Positions 1 to 9,197 are shown, numbered from the stretch's first letter. The stretch: 64,000 nt of DNA from Eikenella exigua (GCF_008805035.1 NZ_CP038018.1:1-64000); one strand, 5' to 3'. Notes: generated from the sequence alone by a model not told the origin. Numbers and translations are program-made.

Positions 1-1533
1 ATGACGCTCGACCAATTCTGGCCACACTGTCTGCATCATTTGCGCCACACTCTGCCCGCCAAACAGTATCAAAGCTGGATTGCGCCCTTGGGCGTGGGCG
101 AAGGGGCGGGTGGCGAATGGGTGGTGTACGCACCCAGCCGCTTTGTATTGAATATGTTGCGCTCTCGCTATGCTGCCAAAATCGGCAAGCTGCTGGCGGA
201 AAGGCTACCTGAAAACACACCCACACTGCTGTTCGAGCAAGGGGAAGGCAAACACTATGCTCCGGCAGGCAATCCACCGCCGGCGTATGCTGCCAAAGCT
301 GTTGCGCCAACCGAGCAAGTTAGTAAATCAGCTGCCTCGCAACATGCCGATAAACGCAGCGCCCTAGAAATTGTGCAATTCCGCTTAGAGAGTTTGGGCA
401 TCAACCCGCAGGTCGAGCCGGCTAAGCAATCCGTACCGACCAAACTAGAAGCCAAGTCCGCCCGGGCCAAACCCATTGCCAAACGCGAAGAGCGGCAGCA
501 GCAACACTATGCGCAAACCAATTTGTCGCCGGAATATACCTTCGACACCTTGGTGGAAGGTAAAGGCAACCGCTTAGCAGTGGCCGCTGCCCGTTCCATT
601 GCCGAAAATCCTGGCAAAAACTACAACCCATTCTTTTTATACGGCAGTACCGGCCTGGGCAAAACCCATCTGGCGCAGGCCGTAGGCAACGAGCTTTTGC
701 GCCTCAAACCTGAAGCCAAGGTCTACTATATGCATGCTGAAGATTTCGTGCGCGGCATGATTCAGGCTTTCCGTAACCATGCCCACGATGCCTTCCGCCA
801 GCAATACAAGCCCTACGATTTCCTCATTATCGACGACATCCAGTTCATCAAAGGCAAAGACCGCAGCATGGAAGAGTTTTTCCACCTGTATAACCATTGC
901 CACCACCACAAAAAACAGATTATCCTTACCTGCGATGTGTTGCCCACCAAAATCGACGACATGGACGACCGCCTGAAATCCCGTTTTTCATGGGGTTTGA
1001 CGCTGGAGTTGGAGCCGCCGGAATTGGAAATGCGGGTGGAGATTTTGCAGAAAAAAGCCGATTCCGTGGGAGTGGAATTAAAAGAAGAAGCCGCTTTTTT
1101 CATCGCCACCCATATCCGTTCCAACGTGCGCGAACTGGAAGGTGCGTTTAAGCGGGTGGAAGCGCGCAGCCGCTTCGAACACAAACCGATTGATGTGGAG
1201 CTGGCCACCGAAGCCCTGCAAGATATTGTGGCCGGCAACTTCAAGCCGATTAACCTGCCGTTGATTATGGATGCGGTGGCCAAATATTACGGTATCCGCA
1301 CCGCCGACCTTATCGGCAAAAAGCGCGCGCAAAGCATCGTCCGTCCGCGCCATCTGGCCATCAAACTTGCCCGCGAGCTGACCACCCACAGCTACGAAGA
1401 CATCGGCAAAGCCTTCGGCGGCCGCGACCACAGCACGGTGCTCAACTCCGTGAAAAAGGCCGACGAATTGCGGCAGGAAGATGCCGAAATTGCCCAAGAT
1501 TACGAAAAACTATTGATTATAATCAAAAATTAA
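1..1533 (+). CDS. dnaA: Chromosomal replication initiator DnaA
   Basis: DnaA binds DnaA boxes at oriC as an ATP complex and opens the origin. The 510-residue product has the N-terminal helicase-interaction domain (about 1-90), a long variable linker rich in Ala, Gln and Lys (about 90-175), the AAA+ domain and the C-terminal DNA-binding domain. Walker A GSTGLGKT is at 215-222 and Walker B FLIIDDIQF at 274-282. The DnaA signature GGRDHSTV is at 473-480. The gene starts at base 1, so its promoter and any upstream oriC lie outside the window. dnaN follows 15 bases downstream, the classical dnaA-dnaN arrangement. The linker makes it somewhat longer than E. coli DnaA (467 residues). Confidence 0.98.
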   Translation: MTLDQFWPHCLHHLRHTLPAKQYQSWIAPLGVGEGAGGEWVVYAPSRFVLNMLRSRYAAKIGKLLAERLPENTPTLLFEQGEGKHYAPAGNPPPAYAAKAVAPTEQVSKSAASQHADKRSALEIVQFRLESLGINPQVEPAKQSVPTKLEAKSARAKPIAKREERQQQHYAQTNLSPEYTFDTLVEGKGNRLAVAAARSIAENPGKNYNPFFLYGSTGLGKTHLAQAVGNELLRLKPEAKVYYMHAEDFVRGMIQAFRNHAHDAFRQQYKPYDFLIIDDIQFIKGKDRSMEEFFHLYNHCHHHKKQIILTCDVLPTKIDDMDDRLKSRFSWGLTLELEPPELEMRVEILQKKADSVGVELKEEAAFFIATHIRSNVRELEGAFKRVEARSRFEHKPIDVELATEALQDIVAGNFKPINLPLIMDAVAKYYGIRTADLIGKKRAQSIVRPRHLAIKLARELTTHSYEDIGKAFGGRDHSTVLNSVKKADELRQEDAEIAQDYEKLLIIIKN

Positions 1534-1548
1534 ACCTAAGGAATCTGT

Positions 1549-2652
1549 ATGTTGATTTTAGAAGCCGAGCGCGACACCCTGCTCAAACCGCTGCAAGCCG
1601 TTACCGGCATTGTGGAGCGCAAGCACACCTTGCCGATTCTCTCCAACGTGCTGATTGAGCGCACCGGCAGGCAAACCAATATTTTGGCCACCGATTTGGA
1701 AATCCAAATCCACACCCATGGCCCGCACACCGATGCCGAAGACTTCCGCATCACCACCAATGCCAAAAAACTGCAAGACATCCTGCGCGCCCTGCCCGAA
1801 GGCGCGATTGTGGTGCTGGATTGGGCGCAAAACCGCCTTACCCTTAAGGCCGGCAAATCCCGCTTCGCCCTGCAAACCTTGCCGGCCGAAGATTTCCCGT
1901 TGATGAGCATCGGCGAAGAAGTGGTTTCCGCCTTTACCCTGCCGCAGGAAACCTTCCGCAATATGCTCTCGCAAGTGCAATACGCCATGGCCGTGCAAGA
2001 CATTCGCTATTATCTCAACGGATTGTTGATGCAGGTGGAAGGCAGCAATCTGCGCTTGGTAGCCACCGACGGACACCGTTTGGCCTACTCCGCCGCCGTG
2101 ATTGATGCCGACTTGCCCAAAGCCGAAGTGATCCTGCCGCGTAAAACCGTACTCGAGCTGTTCAAACTGCTCAACCGCCCGGAAGAACCCGTTACCGTGG
2201 AGCTCTTGAACAACCAAGTGCGCTTCCGCTGCAACGACACCGTAGTGGTGAGCAAAGTGGTGGACGGCAAGTTCCCCGATTTCAACCGTGTGATCCCGCA
2301 AGATAACGACAAAATCTTCCTGCTTGGCCGCCAGCCGTTCTTGGGTGCGCTGGAACGTGCTGCCATTTTGGCCAACGAAAAATTCCGCGGCGTGCGCCTA
2401 CAGCTGCGCCCCGGCCTGCTGAGCGTGTTGTGCAGCAACAGCGAACAGGAAGAAGCGCGTGAAGAGCTGGAAATCGCCTATCAGGGCGCAGAGCTGGAGG
2501 TGGGCTTCAACATCAATTATCTGATGGACGTGTTACGCAACGTGCATGCCGAAGACATCCAACTGGCCTTCGGCGATGCCAACCGCTCCACCCTGTTTAC
2601 CATCCCCGACAACGCTGATTTCAAATACATCGTGATGCCGATGCGCATTTAA
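1549..2652 (+). CDS. dnaN: DNA polymerase III sliding clamp (beta subunit)
   Basis: This is the ring-shaped processivity clamp that tethers DNA polymerases to DNA. At 367 residues it has the usual length, with three repeated clamp folds. It opens with MLILEAERDTLLKPLQAV, where the family has its N-terminal beta-alpha start. It ends in YIVMPMRI, matching the conserved C-terminal P-M-R-L/I end that borders the peptide-binding pocket. The start codon is preceded by AAGGAAT, a good ribosome-binding site. It is read with dnaA, and the 15-base gap leaves no room for its own promoter. Confidence 0.98.
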   Translation: MLILEAERDTLLKPLQAVTGIVERKHTLPILSNVLIERTGRQTNILATDLEIQIHTHGPHTDAEDFRITTNAKKLQDILRALPEGAIVVLDWAQNRLTLKAGKSRFALQTLPAEDFPLMSIGEEVVSAFTLPQETFRNMLSQVQYAMAVQDIRYYLNGLLMQVEGSNLRLVATDGHRLAYSAAVIDADLPKAEVILPRKTVLELFKLLNRPEEPVTVELLNNQVRFRCNDTVVVSKVVDGKFPDFNRVIPQDNDKIFLLGRQPFLGALERAAILANEKFRGVRLQLRPGLLSVLCSNSEQEEAREELEIAYQGAELEVGFNINYLMDVLRNVHAEDIQLAFGDANRSTLFTIPDNADFKYIVMPMRI

Positions 2653-2762
2653 GCTGTGTCGCTTGATACCGGCAGAGGCTACCTGAAAGCGAAACTTCAA
2701 CGAAGTTCAAACCGCAAGATGGTGGTAAAAATTTTATTTAAATAAATGCGAAAAGAGCGCCC

Positions 2763-3326
2763 ATGGGAATTTCATTTTTTACGACGCTTGAGCCTAGCTT
2801 AGTGGGCGCTTGGATACCCTCATTTGCGATGGTGCTGATACAATTCGTGTATATGTTTATCTATAAAGAGGTCGGCAGGCGTGCCACAGATACCTCGTGG
2901 TACGGCGCCGAAGATAGACGAAATGCGATCATAAGCACGCTACTACAAGTGGTGTTGCTTATTTTGTCGGTGTTCGTGCCGCTTAAAGCAGGCACCGTGT
3001 GGTTTTGGATCGGATCGGTGATTTATGTAGCGGCTTTTGCGGGCTTCATCAAGGCATTTTACGATTATGCGGCGGCATCTGTGGACAAAGCCGCACAAGG
3101 CGGCATCTACCGCCTGTCGCGCAATCCGATGTATCTCTTTTTCTTCCTCGGTATGGCGGGCGTTTGCATCGCTTCGGTATCGCTGTGGTTATTGATAGTG
3201 CTAGTGCCGTTTGTTTTGTATAACCACCTCTTAGTCCTAAGCGAGGAGCGCTACTGCGAGCAAATTTATGGGCAGGAGTATTTGGAGTATAAGCACAAGA
3301 CGCCGAGATATTTTTTATTTAAATAA
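2763..3326 (+). CDS. ICMT/PEMT-family membrane methyltransferase
   Basis: A 187-residue membrane protein with hydrophobic segments at about 15-33, 55-75, 78-98 and 123-157. The motif RNPMY (120-124), the EE pair (161-162) and the C-terminal Y-G-x-E-Y-x-x-Y...PRY pattern (169-183) are hallmarks of isoprenylcysteine carboxyl methyltransferase-like enzymes, which bind S-adenosylmethionine within the membrane. The substrate cannot be told; bacterial members rarely act on isoprenylcysteine. Codon use is more AT-rich than in dnaN or the TPR gene, and there is no uptake sequence inside or just after the gene. A 14-base TTTTATTTAAATAA lies before the gene (2732-2745) and again over its stop codon (3313-3326). 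Together with the broken binding-protein gene downstream this suggests import, possibly from an oral Campylobacter-like donor (inference). Confidence 0.75.
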   Translation: MGISFFTTLEPSLVGAWIPSFAMVLIQFVYMFIYKEVGRRATDTSWYGAEDRRNAIISTLLQVVLLILSVFVPLKAGTVWFWIGSVIYVAAFAGFIKAFYDYAAASVDKAAQGGIYRLSRNPMYLFFFLGMAGVCIASVSLWLLIVLVPFVLYNHLLVLSEERYCEQIYGQEYLEYKHKTPRYFLFK

Positions 3327-3371
3327 GGGGTGAATAAACCCCTAGGGTACACCGCAGTGCCACAACCCTAA

Positions 3372-3571
3372 ATGTTTTATAAGATTTCAATACTAAAGAA
3401 AGAGTATCTTCGTAAAGAAAATTTGGCACTCGACGGCACTTTGTTTCTAACGCTTTGTCTAAAAGCCACCGCAAATGAACCGAAGACGATTAAAGATATG
3501 CGCGGAAACATTATCGAGCTGCCGGAGCAAGTAAGTAAAGTAGCCCCGCTTTGAACACAAACAATCAAACC
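3372..3571 (+). pseudogene. Fragment of an iron/siderophore-type ABC transporter substrate-binding protein
   Basis: A 60-codon open frame ends at a TGA. Its second half, KTIKDMRGNIIELPEQVSKV followed by APL, looks like the N-terminus of periplasmic binding proteins for iron complexes (the D-x-R/x-G-x-x-x-x-L/I-P start of the COG0614 family), preceded by a degraded signal peptide. The TGA can be explained by loss of one G: CTTTGGAACACAAAC would continue as LWNTN, the expected sequence in epsilonproteobacterial members. After about 3571 similarity fades, so the rest of the gene (normally about 300 residues) is missing. It forms an AT-richer, DUS-free block with the preceding methyltransferase gene. 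Family recognition is from memory of the motif and is moderately sure. Confidence 0.55.
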
Positions 3572-3705
3572 ATCCTCTCTAAAAGCTTGACTTTTGGTAA
3601 GCAGTCCGTGATTGCGTTATAAACTCCGCCCTTCGCGGTTTAGCTTTCATTGAAGTCCTGCTTTCAGGTAGCCTCGCCACCGCACACCCATTCTAAGGAA
3701 CCACC

Positions 3706-5523
3706 ATGTCTTCACGGCATTCCCGTATCTGCGCCCTCGCTCTCGCCACCCTCCTGCTGCCATTAGCTGCCCAAGCCGCGCCCGCACCGCGCAAACCTGG
3801 TTCGCAAACCCCGCTTACCCACCGCCAAATCATCGACCGCGCCAACAATCTGATGACGGCCTTCTCCTCCGAGATTGCCCTCCAGCAAGGCAAAGGCAGC
3901 GAAGCCCTCGCTGCCTATATGCGCCTGTTCCGTCGCACCAACGACCCCGCCGTGGCCGAACGCGCCGTAGAAATCGCCTTCTCCGCCGATGTCCGCTTGG
4001 CCGAGCAAGTGCTTGAGCGCTGGCAGGAAGCTGAGCCCAACCCCTCTACTGAGCAAAAACGTATGCACTGGATTGTAGCCGCTGCCAAAGGTGATATCGC
4101 CACTGTGCGCGCCGGCCTGCCCGAAATCCTCACCCAAACCGACCGCCACCGCATGCGCAACATCTTTCTGCGCATGTCCCAGCTTGCCCTCTATCATCCT
4201 GAAGCCGCTGATGCGCAAACCGCCCGCCTCGTGCACCAAGCCGCCGGCCGCTTCCCCGGCCTGGCTGAGGCCGCCATTACCGATGCCATTTATTCCGCCC
4301 ACGCCAACCGCACGGCCAATGCCAACGCTGCCCTGCGCCGACTCTCCCACCTCGACAGCGACATCCGCCCCATTACTGGCATCACCCTGCGCCTGATTGC
4401 CCAGCGCCAGCCTGAAGTACTCGAATACTTCTTCCGCCACGCTGACAGCCGCCACCTCTCCCTCATGTGGCAAAACCTGCAAGTAGAATCCCTCATCGCC
4501 GCCAAACGCGAAGAAGAAGCCTACCGACTGCTGCAAAATATGCTGGCCAAAACTCCCGATGCCGACCTCTATATTCAAGCCGGCATCCTCTCTGTGCGTC
4601 GCAAAGAGCCCGTGGCTACTACCGTAAACTACTTTGAAAAAGCCTACCTGCACGGCACCCAGCAGCAGAAAAGCCGCGCCGCCTTGCTTGCCGCTATGCG
4701 CCTGATTGAAGACAAAAACATAGCCGAAAGCCGCAACTGGCTCAACCGCGCCAGCGCCCCCGAAGCCCAGTTCGACAAACACATCCTAGAAGCGCGCATT
4801 GCCGAGGCCGAGAAAAACTGGCCGGCAGCCGAAGATGCCCTGTTGTGTGCCGAATCCATTGTATCGGCTGGCCGCAGCAATGCCATCTTCAATGCCGACG
4901 ACCTCCTTGTTGCCCACCTGCGCATCGCCCGCGAGCAGCCGCCTGCCGAAGCCCTCAACAGCATCCGTAGCCTCTATCGCCGCTACAGCGACAACTCCGC
5001 CCCGCCCGCCATGATCGCCATCATCCTCGAGCAGCGCGCCATCCTGTATGCCGACCGCCTACAACAACCCGAGAAAGCCGTAGCCGACCTCAAACAGGCA
5101 CAAGAACTCGTGCCCAAAAATCCCGATATCCTCAACTCCCTCGGCTACACCATGCTCTCCCTGCCCAACCCCGACCTGGCCCAGGCGCGCCGCTATATTG
5201 AACAAGCCTTGCAGCGCTGCCCCAATTCGCCCGAAATCCAAGACAGCATGGGCTGGGTGCTGTTCAAGCAAGGCCAACCTCAAGCCGCCCTGCCATATTT
5301 GCAGCGCGCCCACGCCAAACTGCCCGAAGCCGAAGTGGCAGCCCATCTTGGCGAAGTGCTGTGGACACTCGGCCGCAAAAACGAAGCCATCGTTATCTGG
5401 CAGGCCGCCCAGCGCAAAGGTGGTGATAAACCCGTATTGCAGGAAACCCTGCAACGCCTCAATGTAATCCTCCCGTCTTCAAGCGGGAAAACTAGCAGCG
5501 AAGGCAACAACAGCAGCCAATAA
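3706..5523 (+). CDS. Exported tetratricopeptide-repeat protein
   Basis: A 605-residue protein with a Sec signal peptide (residues 1 to about 24, ending LAAQA) and no lipobox, so it is probably periplasmic. Most of it is helical with degenerate TPR-like repeats. The clearest TPR units are in the last 170 residues (around YADRLQQPEKAVADLKQA, SLGYTMLSLPNPDLAQARRY, DSMGWVLFKQGQPQAALPYL and HLGEVLWTLGRKNEAIVIW). It resembles the beta-proteobacterial TPR protein often found upstream of lolB, but lolB is not next to it here. TPRs mediate protein contacts, so a scaffold role in envelope assembly is possible; the actual role is not known. A strong inverted-DUS terminator follows at once. Confidence 0.8.
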   Translation: MSSRHSRICALALATLLLPLAAQAAPAPRKPGSQTPLTHRQIIDRANNLMTAFSSEIALQQGKGSEALAAYMRLFRRTNDPAVAERAVEIAFSADVRLAEQVLERWQEAEPNPSTEQKRMHWIVAAAKGDIATVRAGLPEILTQTDRHRMRNIFLRMSQLALYHPEAADAQTARLVHQAAGRFPGLAEAAITDAIYSAHANRTANANAALRRLSHLDSDIRPITGITLRLIAQRQPEVLEYFFRHADSRHLSLMWQNLQVESLIAAKREEEAYRLLQNMLAKTPDADLYIQAGILSVRRKEPVATTVNYFEKAYLHGTQQQKSRAALLAAMRLIEDKNIAESRNWLNRASAPEAQFDKHILEARIAEAEKNWPAAEDALLCAESIVSAGRSNAIFNADDLLVAHLRIAREQPPAEALNSIRSLYRRYSDNSAPPAMIAIILEQRAILYADRLQQPEKAVADLKQAQELVPKNPDILNSLGYTMLSLPNPDLAQARRYIEQALQRCPNSPEIQDSMGWVLFKQGQPQAALPYLQRAHAKLPEAEVAAHLGEVLWTLGRKNEAIVIWQAAQRKGGDKPVLQETLQRLNVILPSSSGKTSSEGNNSSQ

Positions 5524-5526
5524 ACC

Positions 5527-5570
5527 AAAGGCTACCTGAAAACAGTTTTTCCGTTTTCAGGTAGCCTTTT
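5527..5570 (+). terminator. Inverted-DUS terminator after the TPR gene
   Basis: AAAGGCTACCTGAAAAC (5527-5543) pairs with GTTTTCAGGTAGCCTTT (5553-5569) around a 9-base loop, followed by T residues. It begins three bases after the TPR gene's stop codon. Confidence 0.85.
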
Positions 5571-5595
5571 GCTGTTTAGCCCTAGGCCAAATGTG

Positions 5596-6360
5596 TTACG
5601 GCAACTCCATCCTCTCCATCCTTAATTGTTCCGTTACCGTGCGCGGCATGGCGAAGCAGCAGGTTTTGTTGGGATCGACCACTTGGCAAATCTGCAAATC
5701 GCCGGCGATGCTTTGCAGGGCGATGGCTTGGTTGGTGTCGAGCCCGCCGTGGGCGGTGAGTAGGCCGGTGGCCATTAGGGTGGCGGTTTCGGTGGCCTGG
5801 TCCAAATCGGGGCTGGAGGCGATGGTGTACAGCAGTCGGTGGTAACGGCTAGTGGCAGGGGATAGAGGTGGCTTTTGATGACGCTCACTTCCACTTCCAT
5901 CACACCTTTGATTTCCAAGCCAGAGATGCCCACCTTGCCGCCGCTCATGCCAGCATGTAAATAGCCCATGGCCAGCAGTGCGCCGGGCACATTTATCGGC
6001 AAGAGGAATGTGGTGCCTTTGGCGATGGTTTCGATCCCAATATTGCCGCCGTGTGCATCAGGCGTGCCACAGTTGATTGTGCGGTACCGATAACGCCGAT
6101 CATCGGGTTGGGCGGCAGGCGCACTTTAGCCAAACAAGACAATGTGGCCGTCCTCCACGGCACGATGTTGATGCGTCCGCGTTCCAGCCGATTGCCGGCC
6201 ATGCCTGTGCCGGTAGGGAGCCTCTCGGCTCGGCGCCTTTCACAAACAGGAGTCTGGTGGTGGGATTGATGCGGTTCCAGTTGAGATGGTCGAAGGTGTC
6301 GGCGGGGGGTTGGATTTGGTCGGTGAAGTAGTCGCAGGTTTCGAAACACACTCGGCCGTT
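5596..6360 (-). pseudogene. Decayed acetamidase/formamidase (FmdA/AmdA family)
   Basis: Family pieces appear in order on the minus strand but in different frames. CVFETCDYFTDQIQ and WNRINPTTRLLFVKGAEP lie at about 6350-6210, PPNPMIGVIGTAQ at about 6100, PINVPGALLAMGYLHAGMSG and VGISGLEIKGVMEVEVSVIK at about 6000-5880, and DQATETATLMATGLL...SIAGDLQICQVVDPNKTCCF at about 5805-5640. These match the acetamidase/formamidase fold, an amide hydrolase releasing ammonia. At least three frame changes are needed, and about 35 N-terminal residues are missing where the remnant meets the 3' end of gltS (6389). No single open frame exceeds 120 codons, so no active enzyme is made. Part of the metal/active-site region (PNPMIGVIG) is still readable. 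Confidence 0.8.
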
Positions 6361-6388
6361 GGATGCCGTTTGCTCACATCGGGGCGGC

Positions 6389-7624
6389 TTATTTCAGGAA
6401 GTTCACGAAGCCCGATAAAATCAGCGCGTTGATGATGTCCACGAAGAACGCACCCACCAGCGGCACAATCAGGAAGGCCTTGTGCGAAGGGCCGAAGTGT
6501 TCGGTGATGGACTGCATATTAGCCACGGCCGTGGGGGTGGCACCGAGGCCAAAGCCACAGTGGCCACCAGCCAGTACGGCGGCATCGTAGTCGCGGTTCA
6601 TAAATACATAAGTAACAAAGGTGGCATACAGAATCATCACTATGGTTTGAATCAGTAGGATTATAGTAACTTTCCCTGCTAAACCAGTGAGTTGCCATAG
6701 TTGTAGGTTCAGCAGCGCCATGCCCAGAAAGAGTGAGAGTGAGGCGTTGCCGAACACATCGATGGCGCGGTCGAACATATTGAATTTAAATGCACTCACC
6801 AATACGTTGCGCAATACCACGCCGCCAAACAGTGCCCACACGAATTTAGGCAGATCAAATAGATATTGTTTGTCGATACCGTCCAGGATTTCGGCAAACG
6901 AGAGGCAGGCGGCAAACATGGCCAGGGTTTCGATAGCCGAGGTGGCGGTAATCAGGCGGGTTTGCTCGGCGCGTTCAAACATATTGTCGGTGTTGTTGTC
7001 CGGATCGTCGTCGGCACAGCGCAGGTGTTCAGCCTGTACGGTTTCGGAATCCAAGGGTTTATGCCCCATTTTGTTGATGAGGCGGCGAGCAACTGGGCCG
7101 CCGATTAAGCCGCCGGCTACTAGGCCGAAGGTGGCCGAAGCCAAGCCCAGCTCGGCTGCGGCAGGTACGCCGTATTTGACTAAATCGGGCGCCCAGCCAG
7201 CTGCCGTGCCGTGGCCGCCAGTGAGGGTGATGGAGCCGGTAATCAGGCCGGTCATCGGGTGTAGGCCGAAGGCACTGGCTAAGCCCACGCCGATAGCGTT
7301 TTGAATAAAGATAAATGCGCCCACGATGGCAGTAAACACCACCAATGGAATGCCGCCGGCTTTCAGACGGGAGAAATCCGCGCTCAGGCCGATGGAGGTG
7401 AAGAAAATCAGCATAAACGCATCTTGCAGTGGTTTTTGGAACTGGAAACCGATGCCTGTAAATTTATGCAGACTAAACAGGCAGATGGCTGCCACCAAGC
7501 CGCCCGCCACCGGTTCGGGAATGTTAAAATCCCGCAGAAATTTGATTTTGCTAACCATCAGTTTGCCTAATAGCAGCACCAAAGTGGCCGCAATCAGGGT
7601 GTAGTAGCTGTTCACTTCTATCAT
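6389..7624 (-). CDS. gltS: Sodium/glutamate symporter GltS
   Basis: An inner-membrane Na+-coupled glutamate importer of 411 residues, the usual length. It has about ten hydrophobic segments and the two inverted halves of the family. The first half contains GLITGSITLTGGHGTAAGWA and the second GHCGFGLGATPTAVANMQSI, the paired glycine-rich re-entrant loops (GGHGT and GFGLGATP) that form the substrate and ion path. The C-terminus VPLVGAFFVDIINALILSGF is typical. It is transcribed away from pgl's terminator and ends against the acetamidase remnant, so it is probably monocistronic. Single-frame and intact. Confidence 0.95.
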   Translation of the reverse strand: MIEVNSYYTLIAATLVLLLGKLMVSKIKFLRDFNIPEPVAGGLVAAICLFSLHKFTGIGFQFQKPLQDAFMLIFFTSIGLSADFSRLKAGGIPLVVFTAIVGAFIFIQNAIGVGLASAFGLHPMTGLITGSITLTGGHGTAAGWAPDLVKYGVPAAAELGLASATFGLVAGGLIGGPVARRLINKMGHKPLDSETVQAEHLRCADDDPDNNTDNMFERAEQTRLITATSAIETLAMFAACLSFAEILDGIDKQYLFDLPKFVWALFGGVVLRNVLVSAFKFNMFDRAIDVFGNASLSLFLGMALLNLQLWQLTGLAGKVTIILLIQTIVMILYATFVTYVFMNRDYDAAVLAGGHCGFGLGATPTAVANMQSITEHFGPSHKAFLIVPLVGAFFVDIINALILSGFVNFLK

Positions 7625-7752
7625 GGCTTATCCCCATTGAAAATAAAGAAACAATTAAATACAGGCCTGTTGTTCGCCAGCAGGCCTCGGACAAATATTA
7701 GGATAGCGGTTAAAAATTGTCAAAGACTATGGATTGTTTTTTGCAATAGAAG

Positions 7753-7782
7753 AAGGCTACCTGAAAAGTTTAGGTAGCCTTT
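7753..7782 (-). terminator. Inverted-DUS hairpin downstream of pgl
   Basis: AAGGCTACCT and AGGTAGCCTT pair around a short loop, about 50 bases past the end of pgl on the minus strand. The right arm carries one change from the perfect DUS (TTTAGG instead of TTCAGG). Confidence 0.6.
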
Positions 7783-7829
7783 CAGCATGGCATGGCCGGG
7801 CATGAAAGCTTGTTACCGATCCCGCCGTT

Positions 7830-8522
7830 TCAATCGATGTAATACACTTCGCAGCGTACGTTTGTTTGGTGCAGCAGCAGGCTAATGGGATATTCGCTCG
7901 TGGCCGTGGCGGCAGCCTGTTCCAGTAAGGCACGTTTGTCTGCGCCCTGAATCGACAAAAACAGCTGCGGTACGGCGGCGAGCGTGTTTAGGCTCATGCC
8001 GATACGTTCGTGTGCAGCGGTAACCGGGCTGGTGTGCACCAGTTTGGTGCGGCAGTCGGGCGACACGGCTGCGGCCAGCTGCGGGGCTTGCGGGAACAGC
8101 GAGGCGGTGTGGCCGTCCGTGCCCATACCGAGCACGGCGATGTCGGGCATGGGAAAGCCGGCCTCGGTTTCGGCCAGGGCGGCGGCGGGGTCGGACACAT
8201 CGGTTTGTTCATTCACCAGCGGTAGGAAGTGGGCGGCTGCGGCAGCGTGTTGCAGCAGGTGGCGGCGCACCAGTGCGGCATTGCTGTCGGGGTGCTGTGG
8301 CGGCACGAGCCGTTCGTCCACCAGAGTGACGATAACGTTCAGCCAATCTAGTTTTACCTGTGCCAGGGCTTCAAAAAATGCTACGGGCGAGCGGCCGCCA
8401 GATACGGCCAGCACAGCGCGGCTTTGCACCTGCAGGTATCGACACAGTCTGCCGGCCACGGCTTCGGCTAGTGCAGTAGCTTGGGCGGCGGGAGTGGGAA
8501 AGGTGTGCCAGGTGAGGGTCAT
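7830..8522 (-). CDS. pgl: 6-phosphogluconolactonase
   Basis: It hydrolyses 6-phospho-D-glucono-1,5-lactone to 6-phosphogluconate in the oxidative pentose-phosphate pathway, in the cytoplasm. The 230-residue protein carries the family signatures AVSGGRSP (39-46), DERLVP (69-74) and LGMGTDGHTASLFP (131-144), which contribute phosphate binding and the catalytic His. Length fits the DevB/Pgl type. The neighbouring zwf or edd genes are not present on either side, so it stands alone here. A terminator hairpin lies downstream. Confidence 0.95.
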   Translation of the reverse strand: MTLTWHTFPTPAAQATALAEAVAGRLCRYLQVQSRAVLAVSGGRSPVAFFEALAQVKLDWLNVIVTLVDERLVPPQHPDSNAALVRRHLLQHAAAAAHFLPLVNEQTDVSDPAAALAETEAGFPMPDIAVLGMGTDGHTASLFPQAPQLAAAVSPDCRTKLVHTSPVTAAHERIGMSLNTLAAVPQLFLSIQGADKRALLEQAAATATSEYPISLLLHQTNVRCEVYYID

Positions 8523-8573
8523 AGTAGTCTTTCGGGTAGTCTATAGGGAAAAGGAAAACCAGGCGGAACAAAT

Positions 8574-8607
8574 TTTCAGGTAGCCTTTTTCAAGAAGCTA
8601 CCTGAAA
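8574..8607 (-). terminator. Inverted-DUS hairpin between the 8646 gene and pgl
   Basis: TTTCAGGTAGC (8574-8584) pairs with GCTACCTGAAA (8597-8607). It sits past the 3' end of the small membrane protein gene and upstream of pgl. The T-run is on the loop side, so its strength as a terminator is uncertain. Confidence 0.5.
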
Positions 8608-8645
8608 GACTAAAATAAAATGTTAGGGAAACACAGCCGTCTTCG

Positions 8646-9122
8646 TTATGAAGAGGGCGCACCCATCAGTATAAGTATAAAGACAACAACGCTGGCATAT
8701 AAGAACAACCCTCCCACGCCGAGAATGCCGAACAATATCGGCTTGCCCCACGAGCGACGCGGGTAATTCGTGTCGAATTTATCTTTGACCAGCGTCACTT
8801 GCTTGCGCCCCACTGCACCATACCAAGCACCCAACAGCGCAATGCTGAGAACATTGTTGGCAATATCGAAAATGAGGATGACTGGAATGGCTACTAGGAT
8901 AACGACCACCATGCCCCACAAGAAACCTTTATTCAGTTTTTCCAATTCTTTGTCGCCCATGGCGCGGGCATTGAGCATATGCAGTGCTGCACCGAATACG
9001 GGCGAAAATAGCAGCGACCAGCAGGCAGCGACGTTTGGGTTCCACAGCTCAGGGGCTTCTTGGCCGGTGCCCGAGCCGAGGCCTTCACTTTGCGGGGCGT
9101 GGTAGCGTTCGTCAGAATTCAT
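8646..9122 (-). CDS. Uncharacterised membrane protein
   Basis: A 158-residue protein that I do not recognise as a named family. After a hydrophilic start (about 1-26) comes NPNVAACWSLLFSPVFGAAL, then hydrophobic segments at about 68-90, 92-106 and 132-155. The loop between the last two is basic (RKQVTLVKDKFDTNYPRR). The start is supported by GGAGAACC just upstream on the minus strand. It lies between pgl and pyrI with DUS hairpins on both sides, so it is probably a single-gene unit. Similar short proteins with an N-x-x-A-A-x-W-S-L-L-F-x-P-x-F-G motif are seen in Neisseriaceae, without a known role. Confidence 0.7.
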   Translation of the reverse strand: MNSDERYHAPQSEGLGSGTGQEAPELWNPNVAACWSLLFSPVFGAALHMLNARAMGDKELEKLNKGFLWGMVVVILVAIPVILIFDIANNVLSIALLGAWYGAVGRKQVTLVKDKFDTNYPRRSWGKPILFGILGVGGLFLYASVVVFILILMGAPSS

Positions 9123-9197
9123 GGTGGTTCTCCTTTTTAGTTAAGTATGTAGATTGATCAAATTATATTTTGGGATGAGGGTGTTTGCCTAATATAG

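Noticed and set aside
1..100. oriC at the dnaA end
   Set aside because: The window starts at the dnaA ATG; no DnaA-box cluster is visible in the dnaA-dnaN gap (15 bases) or just after dnaN.
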